From: JAGWBJ01 sp964291465
GTDB lineage: Bacteria; Chloroflexota; Dehalococcoidia; Lucifugimonadales; JAGWBF01
Direction: 5' to 3'
Assembly: GCA_964291465.2 (NCBI GenBank)
Contig: OZ219940.1
Location: forward strand, 16,877-80,876
Length of the DNA stretch: 64,000 bases
The position numbers and the translations under genes are program-made. Shown one piece after another: positions 8,404-16,934 of the stretch. The notes under the pieces are model-generated. The model did no database searches. It was not told the origin of the DNA and saw only the letters and a program-made list of their open reading frames with translations. Numbering within the stretch: position 1 is the stretch's first letter; every line of letters starts with the position of its first letter.

Positions 8404-9423
8404 CTAGAGGTTGAACTGGGGGTCTACGTAGTCCCTCTCCTTGACGTAGACCTGCAACCGGCTGCGCTGCACCTCGCAGATGACGATCCGCCGCTTGTCA
8501 TCGATCTTGACGGCCGCGGGCTCATCAAAGCGCCACTCCCGCTCCAGGCTCTTGACCCTCTTTCGGGCCCTGCCCATGTCCGGGTTGGCGACTATGCTTG
8601 CCAGCCCCCACTTGGGGAGCTGCTGGGCGTCTCCCTGGAAGGTGGTGAGGTGCTCGCCGTCGGGTCCGTAGGCCTGCACCACGTCCTCTCCCCAGTCCGC
8701 GACGTAGACGTCGCCCTCATCGTCCACCGCCACACCGCTGGGGCGCCGCAGGGCTCCGTCCCCGCTGCCGGGGGCCCCGAAGCTCATAAGGTAGGTGCCG
8801 TCGGGAGAGAACTTCTGCACCCGGCTGTTCCGCCAGTCGGCAACGTATACGTCGCCGTTGCCGTCCAACGTTATTCCCCAAGCCATGTTGAACTGGCCCT
8901 CTCCCGATCCTCCGCTGCCCCACTTGCCCAGGGACTTGCCGTCCTTGGTAAAGGTCTGGACCCGGTTGTTTCCGCTGTCCATCACCCACAGGTTCTCGTC
9001 GACGTCGAAGGCCAAGCCCCAAGGCCGGTCGATCTCGCCGTCCCCCGAGCCGTGGACGCCCCACTTGTCGACGAAGTTGCCCTCTTTGTCGAAGATGGTG
9101 ATCCTGTTCAACACCTCGTCGGAAACGTAGAGGTTCTCGTCCTTGTCCAGGGCGATGGACGTAATCCCCGTGAACTCCCCGTCACCTTCCCCCGGCGCGC
9201 CGATGTCCATGATGAACTCTTCGTCGCCGAGCTCGCTGCCCAGGGTGCACTTGGTGATCCTGCTGGAGGCCATGAACTCGCTGGGGCCGTTGACAACGTA
9301 CACCACGTCGTCCGACGCCAGGGCCAAGTCCAGCGGGTACCGGAATCCTTCGCCCCCGTTGGTCCCCCTGCCTATGCAGTGGCTGTAGGTGTAGGTGCGT
9401 CCGTACACCGTTCTAGTAAGCAT
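8404..9423 (-). CDS. NHL-repeat beta-propeller protein (partner of DUF1800 protein)
   Basis: A 339-aa protein built of about six NHL blades. Repeated signatures are DKDENLYVSDEVLNRITIF, DVDENLWVMDSGNNRVQTF, DGNGDVYVADWRNSRVQKF and DDEGDVYVADWGEDVVQAY, each followed by a GxWGxxGxGxGxF turn. There is no signal peptide or membrane segment, so it is probably cytoplasmic. The ATG has GGGAGG seven bases upstream. It lies 57 bases after the DUF1800 gene, the same spacing as in the second DUF1800-NHL pair at 48-50.7 kb. The propeller probably serves as a binding scaffold; no catalytic function can be read. Confidence 0.88.
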   Translation of the reverse strand: MLTRTVYGRTYTYSHCIGRGTNGGEGFRYPLDLALASDDVVYVVNGPSEFMASSRITKCTLGSELGDEEFIMDIGAPGEGDGEFTGITSIALDKDENLYVSDEVLNRITIFDKEGNFVDKWGVHGSGDGEIDRPWGLAFDVDENLWVMDSGNNRVQTFTKDGKSLGKWGSGGSGEGQFNMAWGITLDGNGDVYVADWRNSRVQKFSPDGTYLMSFGAPGSGDGALRRPSGVAVDDEGDVYVADWGEDVVQAYGPDGEHLTTFQGDAQQLPKWGLASIVANPDMGRARKRVKSLEREWRFDEPAAVKIDDKRRIVICEVQRSRLQVYVKERDYVDPQFNL

Positions 9424-9480
9424 CTCTTGCCTCCCGAAAGGCTATTGCGGCTATGGTCCGAGCCTGGGTCGCGAATCGGC

Positions 9481-10902
9481 CTAACCGAACTGGTACTCGC
9501 GGGAGGCGGCGATGAGCTGGAGCATCTGCAGCACCCGCTGGGTGGACCGGTCCGCGTCCTGCTGGGAGGCCCAGCTAACGTCCCCGCCGGCCCTGGCCTG
9601 GGTCAGCAGCTCCTCGTGGGTGACCTCGTTGACCTGGGTCGGACCGATGAGGTCGATGCAGGTGTCCACCAGCTCATCGGGGCTGAGGTCTCCCTGTGCC
9701 CGGACCCTGTCGACGATGTCCCGCACACCGGGCATGCTGATGTCCCCGACCCGGTCGGCGACGAAGTTGATGCGCCTCACCAGCGAACCGCTGTCGATCC
9801 ACTCGGCGCCGGTGTGCCATCCCTCGACACTGGGCGGGTCCAGCAGGGACTGGCCCATGTTGGTCGGCTCCATACCCAGCGCCATGAGGCCGGGCTTGGG
9901 GGCGCCCTTGTAGTCGCCCACCAAGTTCATGGTGCCCACCACCACCTCGGCGGGGCTCTTCACCTTGGCGAAGCGGACGGACTCGGCCTTGAAGAAGTCC
10001 GAGTTGAACAGCACCCGCAAGGTCTGCCTCATGTCGTAGCCGGAGCTCACGAAGGCGTCGCCGATGATATTGACGGCCGCGGGGTCCCTGGGGGGGTTGT
10101 GCTGCCACGCCGGCACCTGCTCCTCGTCGGCCACGAAGAAGTTGTACAGGTGGCGGGCGATGAACCTGGCCGTAGCAGGCTGCCGCACGACGATGTCTAT
10201 GATGTCGTCGCCGTTGAAGTTCCCCTTGTGCCCGAGGAAGGTCTTCTCTCCGTCGTCGTGGTCCTCGGGCTTGTATTCGAACTCCCACGGGAAGCGGCCC
10301 AGGGGCAGGCGGGGAATCTTGGCCGCGATGGTCCAGCCCGTAAAGGCCCTGGAGCACTCGAAGACGTCCTGCTCCGTGTAGTTGCCCACACCCATGGAGA
10401 ACAGCTCCAGCAGCTCCCGGCCCCAGTTCTCGTTGGGCTCGTCCTTGTGGTTCTCGTTGTTGTCCAGCCAGAAGATCATGGCCGGGTTCTTGGCCAGCTC
10501 TATGAGCAGGTCCCGGTAGTTGCCCATCCCGTACTCCCGGAACATGTTTATCTGCTCGAGCATCTGGTCGCAGTTGTCCACCTTGGAGTTGCCGGTTGCG
10601 AAAAGGTGGTGCCAGAAGAGGGCCATCTTCTCCTGCAGGGGCCGTTCGGTATTGATCATCTGCCACATGTAGTTGGCCTGGCCGTTGTAGGGCACTCCGC
10701 CCGGAAGCTTCGCCCCCGGGGCGTGCCGGAACAGGAGGTCCTCGTCGTTGTCGTCGATGCCGTGCTTCTCCGGCTCCAGCAACTCCTCGACGATTGCCTC
10801 ATAGCCCCGGGCCACTCGTTCCTCCAGGTCCGCGCGGGATGCTCCGAATCCTGCGCGCCTCATGAGGTGGGCCATTAACGCGATGTCTTCACTGCCAGCC
10901 AT
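9481..10902 (-). CDS. DUF1800 domain protein
   Basis: A 473-aa DUF1800 family protein. Segments typical of the family are LMRRAGFGASRADLE at the start, ALFWHHLFATG, NENWGRELLELFSMGVG, FTGWTI, GNFNGDDIIDIVVRQPATA, RFIARHLYNFFV and DPPSVEGWHTGAEWIDSGS. The start is the ATG at 10900-10902 with AAAGGAG upstream, giving a protein that begins directly with the domain and has no Tat or Sec signal. Its biochemical role is not established. It is transcribed from its own promoter with a downstream NHL-repeat gene and has a paralogue at 48219-49625. Confidence 0.9.
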   Translation of the reverse strand: MAGSEDIALMAHLMRRAGFGASRADLEERVARGYEAIVEELLEPEKHGIDDNDEDLLFRHAPGAKLPGGVPYNGQANYMWQMINTERPLQEKMALFWHHLFATGNSKVDNCDQMLEQINMFREYGMGNYRDLLIELAKNPAMIFWLDNNENHKDEPNENWGRELLELFSMGVGNYTEQDVFECSRAFTGWTIAAKIPRLPLGRFPWEFEYKPEDHDDGEKTFLGHKGNFNGDDIIDIVVRQPATARFIARHLYNFFVADEEQVPAWQHNPPRDPAAVNIIGDAFVSSGYDMRQTLRVLFNSDFFKAESVRFAKVKSPAEVVVGTMNLVGDYKGAPKPGLMALGMEPTNMGQSLLDPPSVEGWHTGAEWIDSGSLVRRINFVADRVGDISMPGVRDIVDRVRAQGDLSPDELVDTCIDLIGPTQVNEVTHEELLTQARAGGDVSWASQQDADRSTQRVLQMLQLIAASREYQFG

Positions 10903-11028
10903 GGTCGCTCCTTTCGGGTGGTTGTCCTGAAGGGATCTGGGCACATGCCGCCGCCGGCACGGCTACAAATCAGGCCCGGCCACTCGCGCCGGGCTGGCCT
11001 CCTGAGATCGGAGGCCGCTCACGGTGCT

Positions 11029-11057
11029 ATTCTAGTCCAAACCCCGGCGCGGGTCAA
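11029..11057 (-). promoter_or_regulatory. Promoter of the first DUF1800-NHL unit
   Basis: Reading the minus strand, TTGACC (11052-11057), a 17-base spacer and TAGAAT (11029-11034) match the sigma70 consensus at five of six bases in each box. A GGCCTCC/GGAGGCC inverted repeat (10996-11016) lies just downstream in the leader and could be a regulatory hairpin. Confidence 0.7.
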
Positions 11058-11092
11058 CTTTCATGGCGCCCGCCATGCGAGGCGCGCTAACC

Positions 11093-12736
11093 CTAGCCGC
11101 GGACGGAGAATGCTGGCTCCAGGCTGGTGATTATCTCTACCAACGCGGGCTGACCCGAGGCCACGACCTGCTGGGCCCGCCGGATGGCCGGGACCACGTC
11201 CTCGGGCCTCTCGACACGCTCGTTGTACCCGCCCATGGCCGCAGCCACTTCGGCGTAGTTGCCGGACAGCCGGCCGGTCCCGTACTCGCGGGCCGCGACG
11301 GGGAACCGGTCGGGACCGTAGATGCCCATGCCCGAGTTGTTGTTGACGATGGTGAGGATGGGAATGCGCTCCCTGATGGCCGTTTCGAAGTCCAGGCCCA
11401 CCATGCCGAAGGCGGCGTCGCCCATCACGTTCACCGCCAGCTTGTCCGGCTCGGCGAGCTTGGCGCCCATGGCCAGGCCGAAACCATATCCCAGCTGGGT
11501 GGACTTGCCCCACCCGATGAAGGTGCGTGGAGCAACGGCCTCGAAGAAGGGAGACATCTGGTCCCGTGGACTGCCGGAATCGTGGGTTATGATGGTGTTC
11601 TTTCGGTCCAGCGTATGCATCAGGTCCCAGACCACCCGGTACGGGTTGATAGGCACCTCGTCGGAGGTGAGCTTTGGCATCCACTCCTTCAGCCAGCCGT
11701 CCTTGACGGCCTTCACCTCCCGGACGACCTCACCGCCCTCCCGGGGAACGCCCGACCCTCCCTGGGACCGGACCTCCTGGAGGAGCTGGCCCAACACCAG
11801 TTTGGAGTCGCCGATGACCGCATGGTCGGCCCGGTAGTCCTTGTTGATGTCCTCGGCGTCGTTAGTCGAGTGGATGATGGTCTTGCCGCCGGGTATGCCC
11901 ACGCCGAAGCTACCCATGGTCAGGCTGCATCCGATGCCGAACACCAGGTCGCTCTCCTTCAGGAAGTGCACCACCGGGCCCGTCGTCACGGCGCCGCCGG
12001 CGCCTATGGACAGGGCGTGGTCCTCGGGAAAGGCGCTCTTGCCCGAGAGGGTGGTCATTACGGGGGCCTGGAGTAGCTCGGCCAGCTCCCTCAGCTCGTC
12101 CCACGCCTCGGCATACAGTATCCCCTGGCCCGCGTGGATGACAGGGCGCCTGGCGGCCAGCAACGCCCTGGCGGCCTCCGCCACGTCGGCAGGGTCCCCG
12201 GCCGTCCTCCTGGGCACGACGGGAACGTAGTGGAAGTCGGCTTCATCCAGCTCCGCCGACAGGATGTCGGCGGGCAGGTCCAGCATTACGGGGCTGGGCC
12301 TTCCCATGCGCAGGTGGCTGAAGGCCCTGCGCATCATCTCGGGCACGCGCTCGACCAGGTTTATCTGGTCCACCCACTTGGTCACGTCCCTGTAGCTCCG
12401 CGTGGGGCTGAAGTTCGGCCGCACACCGGTCCGGGACCGGCCGGCGGCGGCGGGCAGCAGGAGTATCGGGACGGAGTCGGCGTAGGCCTGGGCCACTCCG
12501 GCAAAGGCGTTCTCAGCCCCCGCCTGGGCCTGCATGGTGAAGGCGCCTATCCTGCGGCCGCCGGTGGTGCGGCTGAAGCCGTCGGCCATGTTGACGCCCA
12601 CGCGCTCCTGGCGGAAGATGATGGGCCGGACTCCCGCCACCGCCACGGCCTCGGTGAGGGTGCTGAAGGGTATGCAGCCGATGAAATCGACCCCCTCCCG
12701 CTTCAGGATGTTGGCGATGGCGTCGGCGCCCTTCAT
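11093..12736 (-). CDS. Thiamine-pyrophosphate-dependent enzyme, acetolactate-synthase-like
   Basis: A 547-aa protein with the three domains of the acetolactate-synthase/benzoylformate-decarboxylase family: Pyr domain (about 1-170, activating Glu in FRQERVGVNMADGFSR), central domain (about 180-330), and PP domain (about 360-530). The PP domain carries VMGDAAFGMVGLDFETAIRE through NNNSGMG, the GDx...NN motif that binds Mg-TPP. GAGGAG precedes the ATG. It lies 10 bases downstream of a B12-radical SAM gene and is probably co-transcribed with it. Without a conserved carboligase context it should not be called IlvB; a decarboxylase or lyase role is equally possible. Confidence 0.88.
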   Translation of the reverse strand: MKGADAIANILKREGVDFIGCIPFSTLTEAVAVAGVRPIIFRQERVGVNMADGFSRTTGGRRIGAFTMQAQAGAENAFAGVAQAYADSVPILLLPAAAGRSRTGVRPNFSPTRSYRDVTKWVDQINLVERVPEMMRRAFSHLRMGRPSPVMLDLPADILSAELDEADFHYVPVVPRRTAGDPADVAEAARALLAARRPVIHAGQGILYAEAWDELRELAELLQAPVMTTLSGKSAFPEDHALSIGAGGAVTTGPVVHFLKESDLVFGIGCSLTMGSFGVGIPGGKTIIHSTNDAEDINKDYRADHAVIGDSKLVLGQLLQEVRSQGGSGVPREGGEVVREVKAVKDGWLKEWMPKLTSDEVPINPYRVVWDLMHTLDRKNTIITHDSGSPRDQMSPFFEAVAPRTFIGWGKSTQLGYGFGLAMGAKLAEPDKLAVNVMGDAAFGMVGLDFETAIRERIPILTIVNNNSGMGIYGPDRFPVAAREYGTGRLSGNYAEVAAAMGGYNERVERPEDVVPAIRRAQQVVASGQPALVEIITSLEPAFSVRG

Positions 12737-12746
12737 CGGCTACTCC

Positions 12747-14276
12747 TCATGAGCCCATCATTATCGTGGCCCTGTCCAGTCCCGCGGCCCGCGTGGAGCC
12801 CGGGTACTTGGCGGGGTGTATACCCTCGCCCAGCCGCTCCTCGATGAGCTGGTCGTTCTCGTCGTAGTAGTACCCCTCTACGGACTCCAGGTAGTCGGCC
12901 CACTTGGCCGTGCTGCGCTGTATCTCCCAGGCCCAGTAGTTGTATGCCATGCGCTTCAGCCCCGCCCAGAAGTCGCCCTTTATGAACCTGCGCATTATCT
13001 GCCTGGGTCCATAGAACTTGCGGTAGGCCCGGCCGATCTCCCTTTGCAGGGTGCTGGGCCGCATCCTCTTGGGCAGGAATATCACGAAGGTGCCGTCCAG
13101 CCGGTCCCACGTGGGCAGGATGAACCGGTTCAGGGGGATCGTGGGCGCGTTGTGCTCCGGGTACCCGCTGAGGGGGAACAGGGCCACGTAGTCCACGTCC
13201 GCCTCGATGGCGGCATCGATGGTGTTCCGGATGGTGTCGACGGTGTCTTCGTCGGACCCCAGGACGAAGGAGCCCAGGACCCTGAGCTTGTGCTTCTTGA
13301 TCTTGGCCAGGGAGGCCCGGATTCCCTCCTGGGTCTGCTGCTTGTTGAGGAGCTTGAGCACCTTGTTGTCGAAGGACTCCAGGCCCATGTATAGGGTGTT
13401 GACCTGGGCCTTCTTCAGCAGCCTGAGCACTTCTTCGTCCCGGGCCACCTCCAGCCGGGTGAAGCAGATGCCGTACCAGTCGATCTTCTCCTCGATGACA
13501 CGGTTGAGGAGCTCCTTGGTCCGGTCCCGCCTGACGGTGAAGTGGTTGTCCACGATGAAGAAGTACTTGGCGCCGGTGAGCCGGCGCTGGTACTTGATGT
13601 CGGCGATGACGCTGTCTACGCTCCGGAGCCGGTAGCCCCTGCCCAGCTCCCGGGGGGCGATGCAGAAGGAGCAGTCGTAGGGGCAGCCCCTGGTGGTCTG
13701 GAGCACCTGCCAGCGCATCTTCAGGTTCCACAGCAGCTTCCACTTGGGCCAGTCCATGTAGCCGCTTATCAGCTCCAGGTCCGGGATGACGTCGAAGTGC
13801 TGGGCGAAGGACCGGTTGGGGTTCTGCTTCATCTGGCCGTTGTCCCAGTAGGACACTCCCAGCACGCCGTCCAGGCCCTCGTCGCCCTTGAGGCGCTCCA
13901 GCACCTCGGGCAGGGTCTCGTCCCCCTCCTGGCGGACCACGATGTCGCAGTACTGAAGGGTGTCCTCGGCCATCACCGAGGCGTGGGTCCCGCCGATGAT
14001 GATGGGCACGTCGGGGCGCTCGGCCTTGATCCGCCGGATGTAGTCGATGGTCTTGGGCATGGTGGAGCTGAAGGCGTGGAAGCAGACCACGTCCGCTTCC
14101 ATCACCTGGTCCCACTTGATGGGGCCGATGTGCTCCACGAACACCCGCACGTCGTATCCCAGGTTCCTCACGATGGTGGCCACCAGCGGCATGCCGTACT
14201 CGGGAAAGACGGCGTGGGTCACGAGGTTCCAGTACGGCAGCTCGGCGCTGATAAAGGCGACCTTCTCGACCTTCAT
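12747..14276 (-). CDS. B12-binding-domain radical SAM protein
   Basis: A 509-aa protein. The N-terminal part (about 1-150) is a cobalamin-binding Rossmann-like domain (PVIIIGGTHASVMAEDTLQY, VVRQEGDETLPEVLERL). It is followed by a radical SAM TIM barrel with the [4Fe-4S] motif CPYDCSFC inside TTRGCPYDCSFCIAPRELG. The C-terminal 150 residues are helical and of no recognised function. The ATG at 14274-14276 has GGAGGA upstream, and a longer frame is rejected because it crosses the promoter. Family members include BchE-like cyclases and methylases. Coupling to a TPP enzyme is unusual and suggests a dedicated pathway. Confidence 0.9.
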   Translation of the reverse strand: MKVEKVAFISAELPYWNLVTHAVFPEYGMPLVATIVRNLGYDVRVFVEHIGPIKWDQVMEADVVCFHAFSSTMPKTIDYIRRIKAERPDVPIIIGGTHASVMAEDTLQYCDIVVRQEGDETLPEVLERLKGDEGLDGVLGVSYWDNGQMKQNPNRSFAQHFDVIPDLELISGYMDWPKWKLLWNLKMRWQVLQTTRGCPYDCSFCIAPRELGRGYRLRSVDSVIADIKYQRRLTGAKYFFIVDNHFTVRRDRTKELLNRVIEEKIDWYGICFTRLEVARDEEVLRLLKKAQVNTLYMGLESFDNKVLKLLNKQQTQEGIRASLAKIKKHKLRVLGSFVLGSDEDTVDTIRNTIDAAIEADVDYVALFPLSGYPEHNAPTIPLNRFILPTWDRLDGTFVIFLPKRMRPSTLQREIGRAYRKFYGPRQIMRRFIKGDFWAGLKRMAYNYWAWEIQRSTAKWADYLESVEGYYYDENDQLIEERLGEGIHPAKYPGSTRAAGLDRATIMMGS

Positions 14277-14354
14277 GCGGGTCCTCCGTCTGTTCCGCCG
14301 GACATGGAACGGTCTTCGCCCCCGCCCCAGGCTGGCCCCTCCCAGGGTGGTATG

Positions 14355-14384
14355 AGTATACCGGAGAGTGTGACTAGGTATCAA
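14355..14384 (-). promoter_or_regulatory. Promoter of the radical SAM/TPP-enzyme unit
   Basis: On the minus strand TTGATA (14379-14384), an 18-base spacer and TATACT (14355-14360) lie about 80 bases upstream of the radical SAM start codon. Confidence 0.65.
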
Positions 14385-14487
14385 CACAGGAACGACGCCT
14401 ATTGCTCGATACAACTACACCCGCCTCATCCTGGCCCCGTGCTCCCGTCCGGGGTAATATGTAGACTGCGATGAAGGGACCTGGACG

Positions 14488-14790
14488 GTGAAGTCGACGG
14501 GTGGGCCTACGCCAGTTAGGTGCGAGCTCTGCCAGCGGGACACGGAGCGCCCCACGTCCCATCATCTGGTGCCGAAGCTCAAGGGCGGCAGCAAGGGGCC
14601 CCAGGCACAGCTCTGCTCCACCTGCCACAGACAGGTCCACGCCATGTTCACCGAGGGGACTCTGGCCAAGCGGCTGAATACGCTGGAGGCCCTGCGGAAC
14701 GACCCAAGGATGGCGGCGTACCTGTCCTGGGTGCGGAAGCGGTCGGGCGGCTCCCAGTTCAGGGTCCGTCGTTGGAAGGGACGGTTCTAG
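14488..14790 (+). CDS. Small HNH-nuclease-like protein
   Basis: A 100-aa protein with a treble-clef HNH pattern: a first CELCQ knuckle, the core SHHLVPKLKGGSKG, then CSTCHRQVHAMF. The two CxxC pairs bind structural zinc and the HH...N/H residues would form the metal-dependent active site. A basic C terminus (WVRKRSGGSQFRVRRWKGRF) could contact DNA. The start is GTG at 14488. It stands alone between a minus-strand unit and the rearranged region, with no methylase or phage genes beside it. Stand-alone HNH proteins of this size occur in many genomes and often have no proven activity. Confidence 0.7.
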   Translation: MKSTGGPTPVRCELCQRDTERPTSHHLVPKLKGGSKGPQAQLCSTCHRQVHAMFTEGTLAKRLNTLEALRNDPRMAAYLSWVRKRSGGSQFRVRRWKGRF

Positions 14791-14817
14791 CGGGGCACCG
14801 GCCGGTCCGGGCGCCGC

Positions 14818-14984
14818 CTATCCGCCGGCCTTGCGCCGGGCGATGGCGGCCTCGGCCCTGGGGCTTATGGCCCTCTGCACCGCCACGTTCACCAGCGCCG
14901 GCTTCCTCGAGGTAAAGGCCCGTTTCACGGCGGGGACCAGGCCCTCGGGGCGCTCCACCAGCTCCCCGTAGCATATGCGACCGT
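14818..14984 (-). pseudogene. C-terminal fragment of a TPP-dependent enzyme
   Basis: The minus strand reads ICYGELVERPEGLVPAVKRA, FTSRKPALVNVAVQ and RAISPRAEAAIARRKAGG before a TAG at 14818-14820. This is the usual end of an acetolactate-synthase-like protein (compare NERVERPEDVVPAIRRA in the intact TPP gene nearby). A TGA precedes it a few codons upstream, so it cannot be translated as part of a complete enzyme. The matching N-terminal fragment lies at 19668-19820 in the same orientation, which suggests one gene split by the intervening segment. Confidence 0.7.
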
Positions 14985-14985
14985 G

Positions 14986-15786
14986 TCAACTCATACATGA
15001 TAAGCTCGCCCCGCTCTCAGGAAGATGTCGGACGCCTCTCCCGGCCAGCGCGCTCCACTCCACCGTCACGTCGGCCGCCACCGGGCTGGACAGTGTCACA
15101 GTGAAGACCGCGTCCCCACTCTCCAGCACGCTGGACGCGGGACCGGTGATGGATATCTCCGCCGAGTCCTTGTCCCCAGGCACCGTCGTCGACTTGTCGT
15201 CGTCCGTCAGCGTGATGGTCTCGCCCCCCTCCACCACCACGTCGTCGGTAGGGGTGATCGTCAGGGTACCATCGACCGTGCTCGAGTCGCCCGGAATGAT
15301 GATAGAGGCCGGGGTCGTGGCCGTGTAGTCCCCTGGGCTCCCCTCCGTCGCCGTCCCACCCAGCGTCCCGATCGTCACCACCGTCGCCTCGGTCCGGGTG
15401 GTGCTACCGTTCAGGATGGCTGTCACCGTCACGGTGGTCGCCGCGTCGTCCTCACCAAGAGAGTTCCGGCTCGCCAACAGAGTGATGCCCGACGGCGTGT
15501 CGTCGTCCGTTATCGTGGTGGCCACCGACTTCGACATCCCCAGGCTGGGCGCAGGTCCGCCACCTCCCGAAGGACTCGAAATGGCCACCGTGAAGGTCTC
15601 CCCAGTCCCCTCGTCTATGCCGTCCCCGGTGGTCTGCACCGTGAACGTCTGGGGGCCGACCGCGGTCTGGGTGTAGGTCAGCGTCCCCGAAATGTGAAGC
15701 TCATCGAGGGCGTTAGCTACGAAGAGATGAGCCTGTGCCGGTCGGTTGCCGAGAGGATACTGGCCAACTACACTGCGCTGCGGCAA
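14986..15786 (-). pseudogene. Calx-beta-type extracellular repeat fragment
   Basis: An open minus-strand frame of 266 codons contains at least two Calx-beta-like beta-sandwich segments. Recognisable parts are TGDGIDEGTGETFTVAISSP, ITLLASRNSLGEDD, TVDGTLTITPTDDVVVEGGE and SSVLESGDAVFTVTLSSPV. Such domains occur in tandem in very large secreted adhesins. Both ends are abnormal: there is no signal peptide, the first 30 codons are unrelated, and homology stops within a domain near 15040, next to the TPP fragment. It is best read as an internal piece of a large gene carried here by rearrangement. Confidence 0.6.
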
Positions 15787-15856
15787 TCAAGTCAGGGTGC
15801 AGGGTGAGGGACGGAGTAGCGGACAGCGCCAGACGGGGCCAATGGGCTTCCTGGGG

Positions 15857-16678
15857 CTAAGGTTTGCGGGCCACAACCTCGCCGAAGGCGAGCGCGCAAA
15901 CAGCGCCAGTATGGTCCTTCCACCTGTCATACGCGACCCGTGTGGCGTCGCAAAGCCCCCGGGAGCTGGCCCCGTACTTTATCGCCGCTTCCATGATCTC
16001 CGGAGATAGGAACCATTGGTTGGCAAACTCGTAAATGAAAGCGATATCCGAGGGAGTGCTGTAGGTGTCGAAGGACCCTGTGACCCGGATGTTTGCGAAG
16101 CCGGCATCAACAAGGTGATTCTTGAGCTCCTTGCCCATCTGCGGATGCCCATCGTCGGCGACGAGGAGATCCCCGAACATGTCCCATGATCTCCTGATGA
16201 TCCCGAAATCCGGATGGGTGAAGCTGGAATCGACTATCATCTCCCGGCAGCCGATGATGCCGCCGGGCTTCAAGACGCGCTTGATCTCGCTCAGTACCGC
16301 GGCTGTGTCCGGTATGTGCATGAGGACGTTGTGGCAGTGGGCTACGTCAAAGAATCCATCCTCAAAGGGCATATCAACGGCATCGGCAACATGGAAGAAG
16401 GCGTTATTCAGTCCCTGCGACTCAGCGACCAACCTCGCTTTTTCTACCTGCGATTCCTCCATGTCGACACCATGCAATTCGCCTGGGGCGACGGCCTTGG
16501 CCAGGCCCACGGATATGGTGCCTGGTCCGCAGCCGAGGTCGAGAATACGAAGGCCCGGCCTCAAAAACGGGAGCAGGTAGGCGGCATTGCTTTCGGCGGT
16601 GAATCTCCGCAGCGACTCCAGCATCTCTTCGCTGAAACCCATGGTGTAGTCAGGAGTTGACGAAGTAGGGTTGGTCAT
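15857..16678 (-). CDS. SAM-dependent class I methyltransferase
   Basis: A 273-aa Methyltransf_11/UbiE-like enzyme. Motif I is ILDLGCGPGTISVGLA, followed by an acidic post-I residue in LHGVDMEESQ, motif II-like FFDVAHCHNVLMHIPD, and the post-motif VLKPGGIIGCREM. The C-terminal part (about 180-273) is a substrate cap of unknown specificity. AAGGAGA lies upstream of the ATG. Its base composition is less GC-rich than the flanking core genes, and it lies inside the rearranged 14.98-19.7 kb segment. It is divergent from the hybrid kinase, with an A+T-rich spacer between them. Confidence 0.88.
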   Translation of the reverse strand: MTNPTSSTPDYTMGFSEEMLESLRRFTAESNAAYLLPFLRPGLRILDLGCGPGTISVGLAKAVAPGELHGVDMEESQVEKARLVAESQGLNNAFFHVADAVDMPFEDGFFDVAHCHNVLMHIPDTAAVLSEIKRVLKPGGIIGCREMIVDSSFTHPDFGIIRRSWDMFGDLLVADDGHPQMGKELKNHLVDAGFANIRVTGSFDTYSTPSDIAFIYEFANQWFLSPEIMEAAIKYGASSRGLCDATRVAYDRWKDHTGAVCALAFGEVVARKP

Positions 16679-16830
16679 GACTGGAGATCTCCTTGACGAT
16701 GCGTGCCTCGAATTGCGAGCTTAACTACCCGTCACAAGCGGAAAGATTACAGAACGCCACGCACCTCCCGCCGACGGCAAGGCTGAATGGACATCGTACC
16801 ACCGTGTGTGTTTCCGTCGAGTCACTTTAT

Positions 16831-16856
16831 TTGCAATTTTGTGTAATTGTTTGCAA
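16831..16856 (+). repeat. TTGCAA direct repeats upstream of the hybrid kinase
   Basis: TTGCAA occurs at 16831-16836 and again at 16851-16856, exactly 20 bases apart. CAATT/AATTG arms between them form a short inverted repeat. Two-turn spacing of direct repeats is compatible with an OmpR/PhoB-type wHTH regulator, which the adjacent gene encodes. Autoregulation is inference. Confidence 0.4.
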
Positions 16857-16934
16857 CTAGAGGCGGAAGATGGCACAATTGCCCCTGCCGACGCTTATTC
16901 ATTCGCAATCAGCAGGCCAATCGGAGGTGGCGAG

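Noticed and set aside
8650..10878. A 742-codon open frame on the plus strand
   Set aside because: It is the antisense shadow of the NHL and DUF1800 genes. The composition is Val/Leu/Gly/His-rich without domains, as expected from high GC, and there is no ribosome-binding site.
15025..15807. Plus-strand frame ending SYEEMSLCRSVAERILANYT
   Set aside because: The last 30 codons look helical and protein-like, but the rest is an Arg-rich shadow of the Calx-beta frame. At most it is another tiny fragment, and no family was recognised.
16806..16934. Upstream GTG start for the hybrid kinase
   Set aside because: No ribosome-binding site, and it would translate the A+T-rich repeat region; TTG at 16935 has GGAGG at seven bases.
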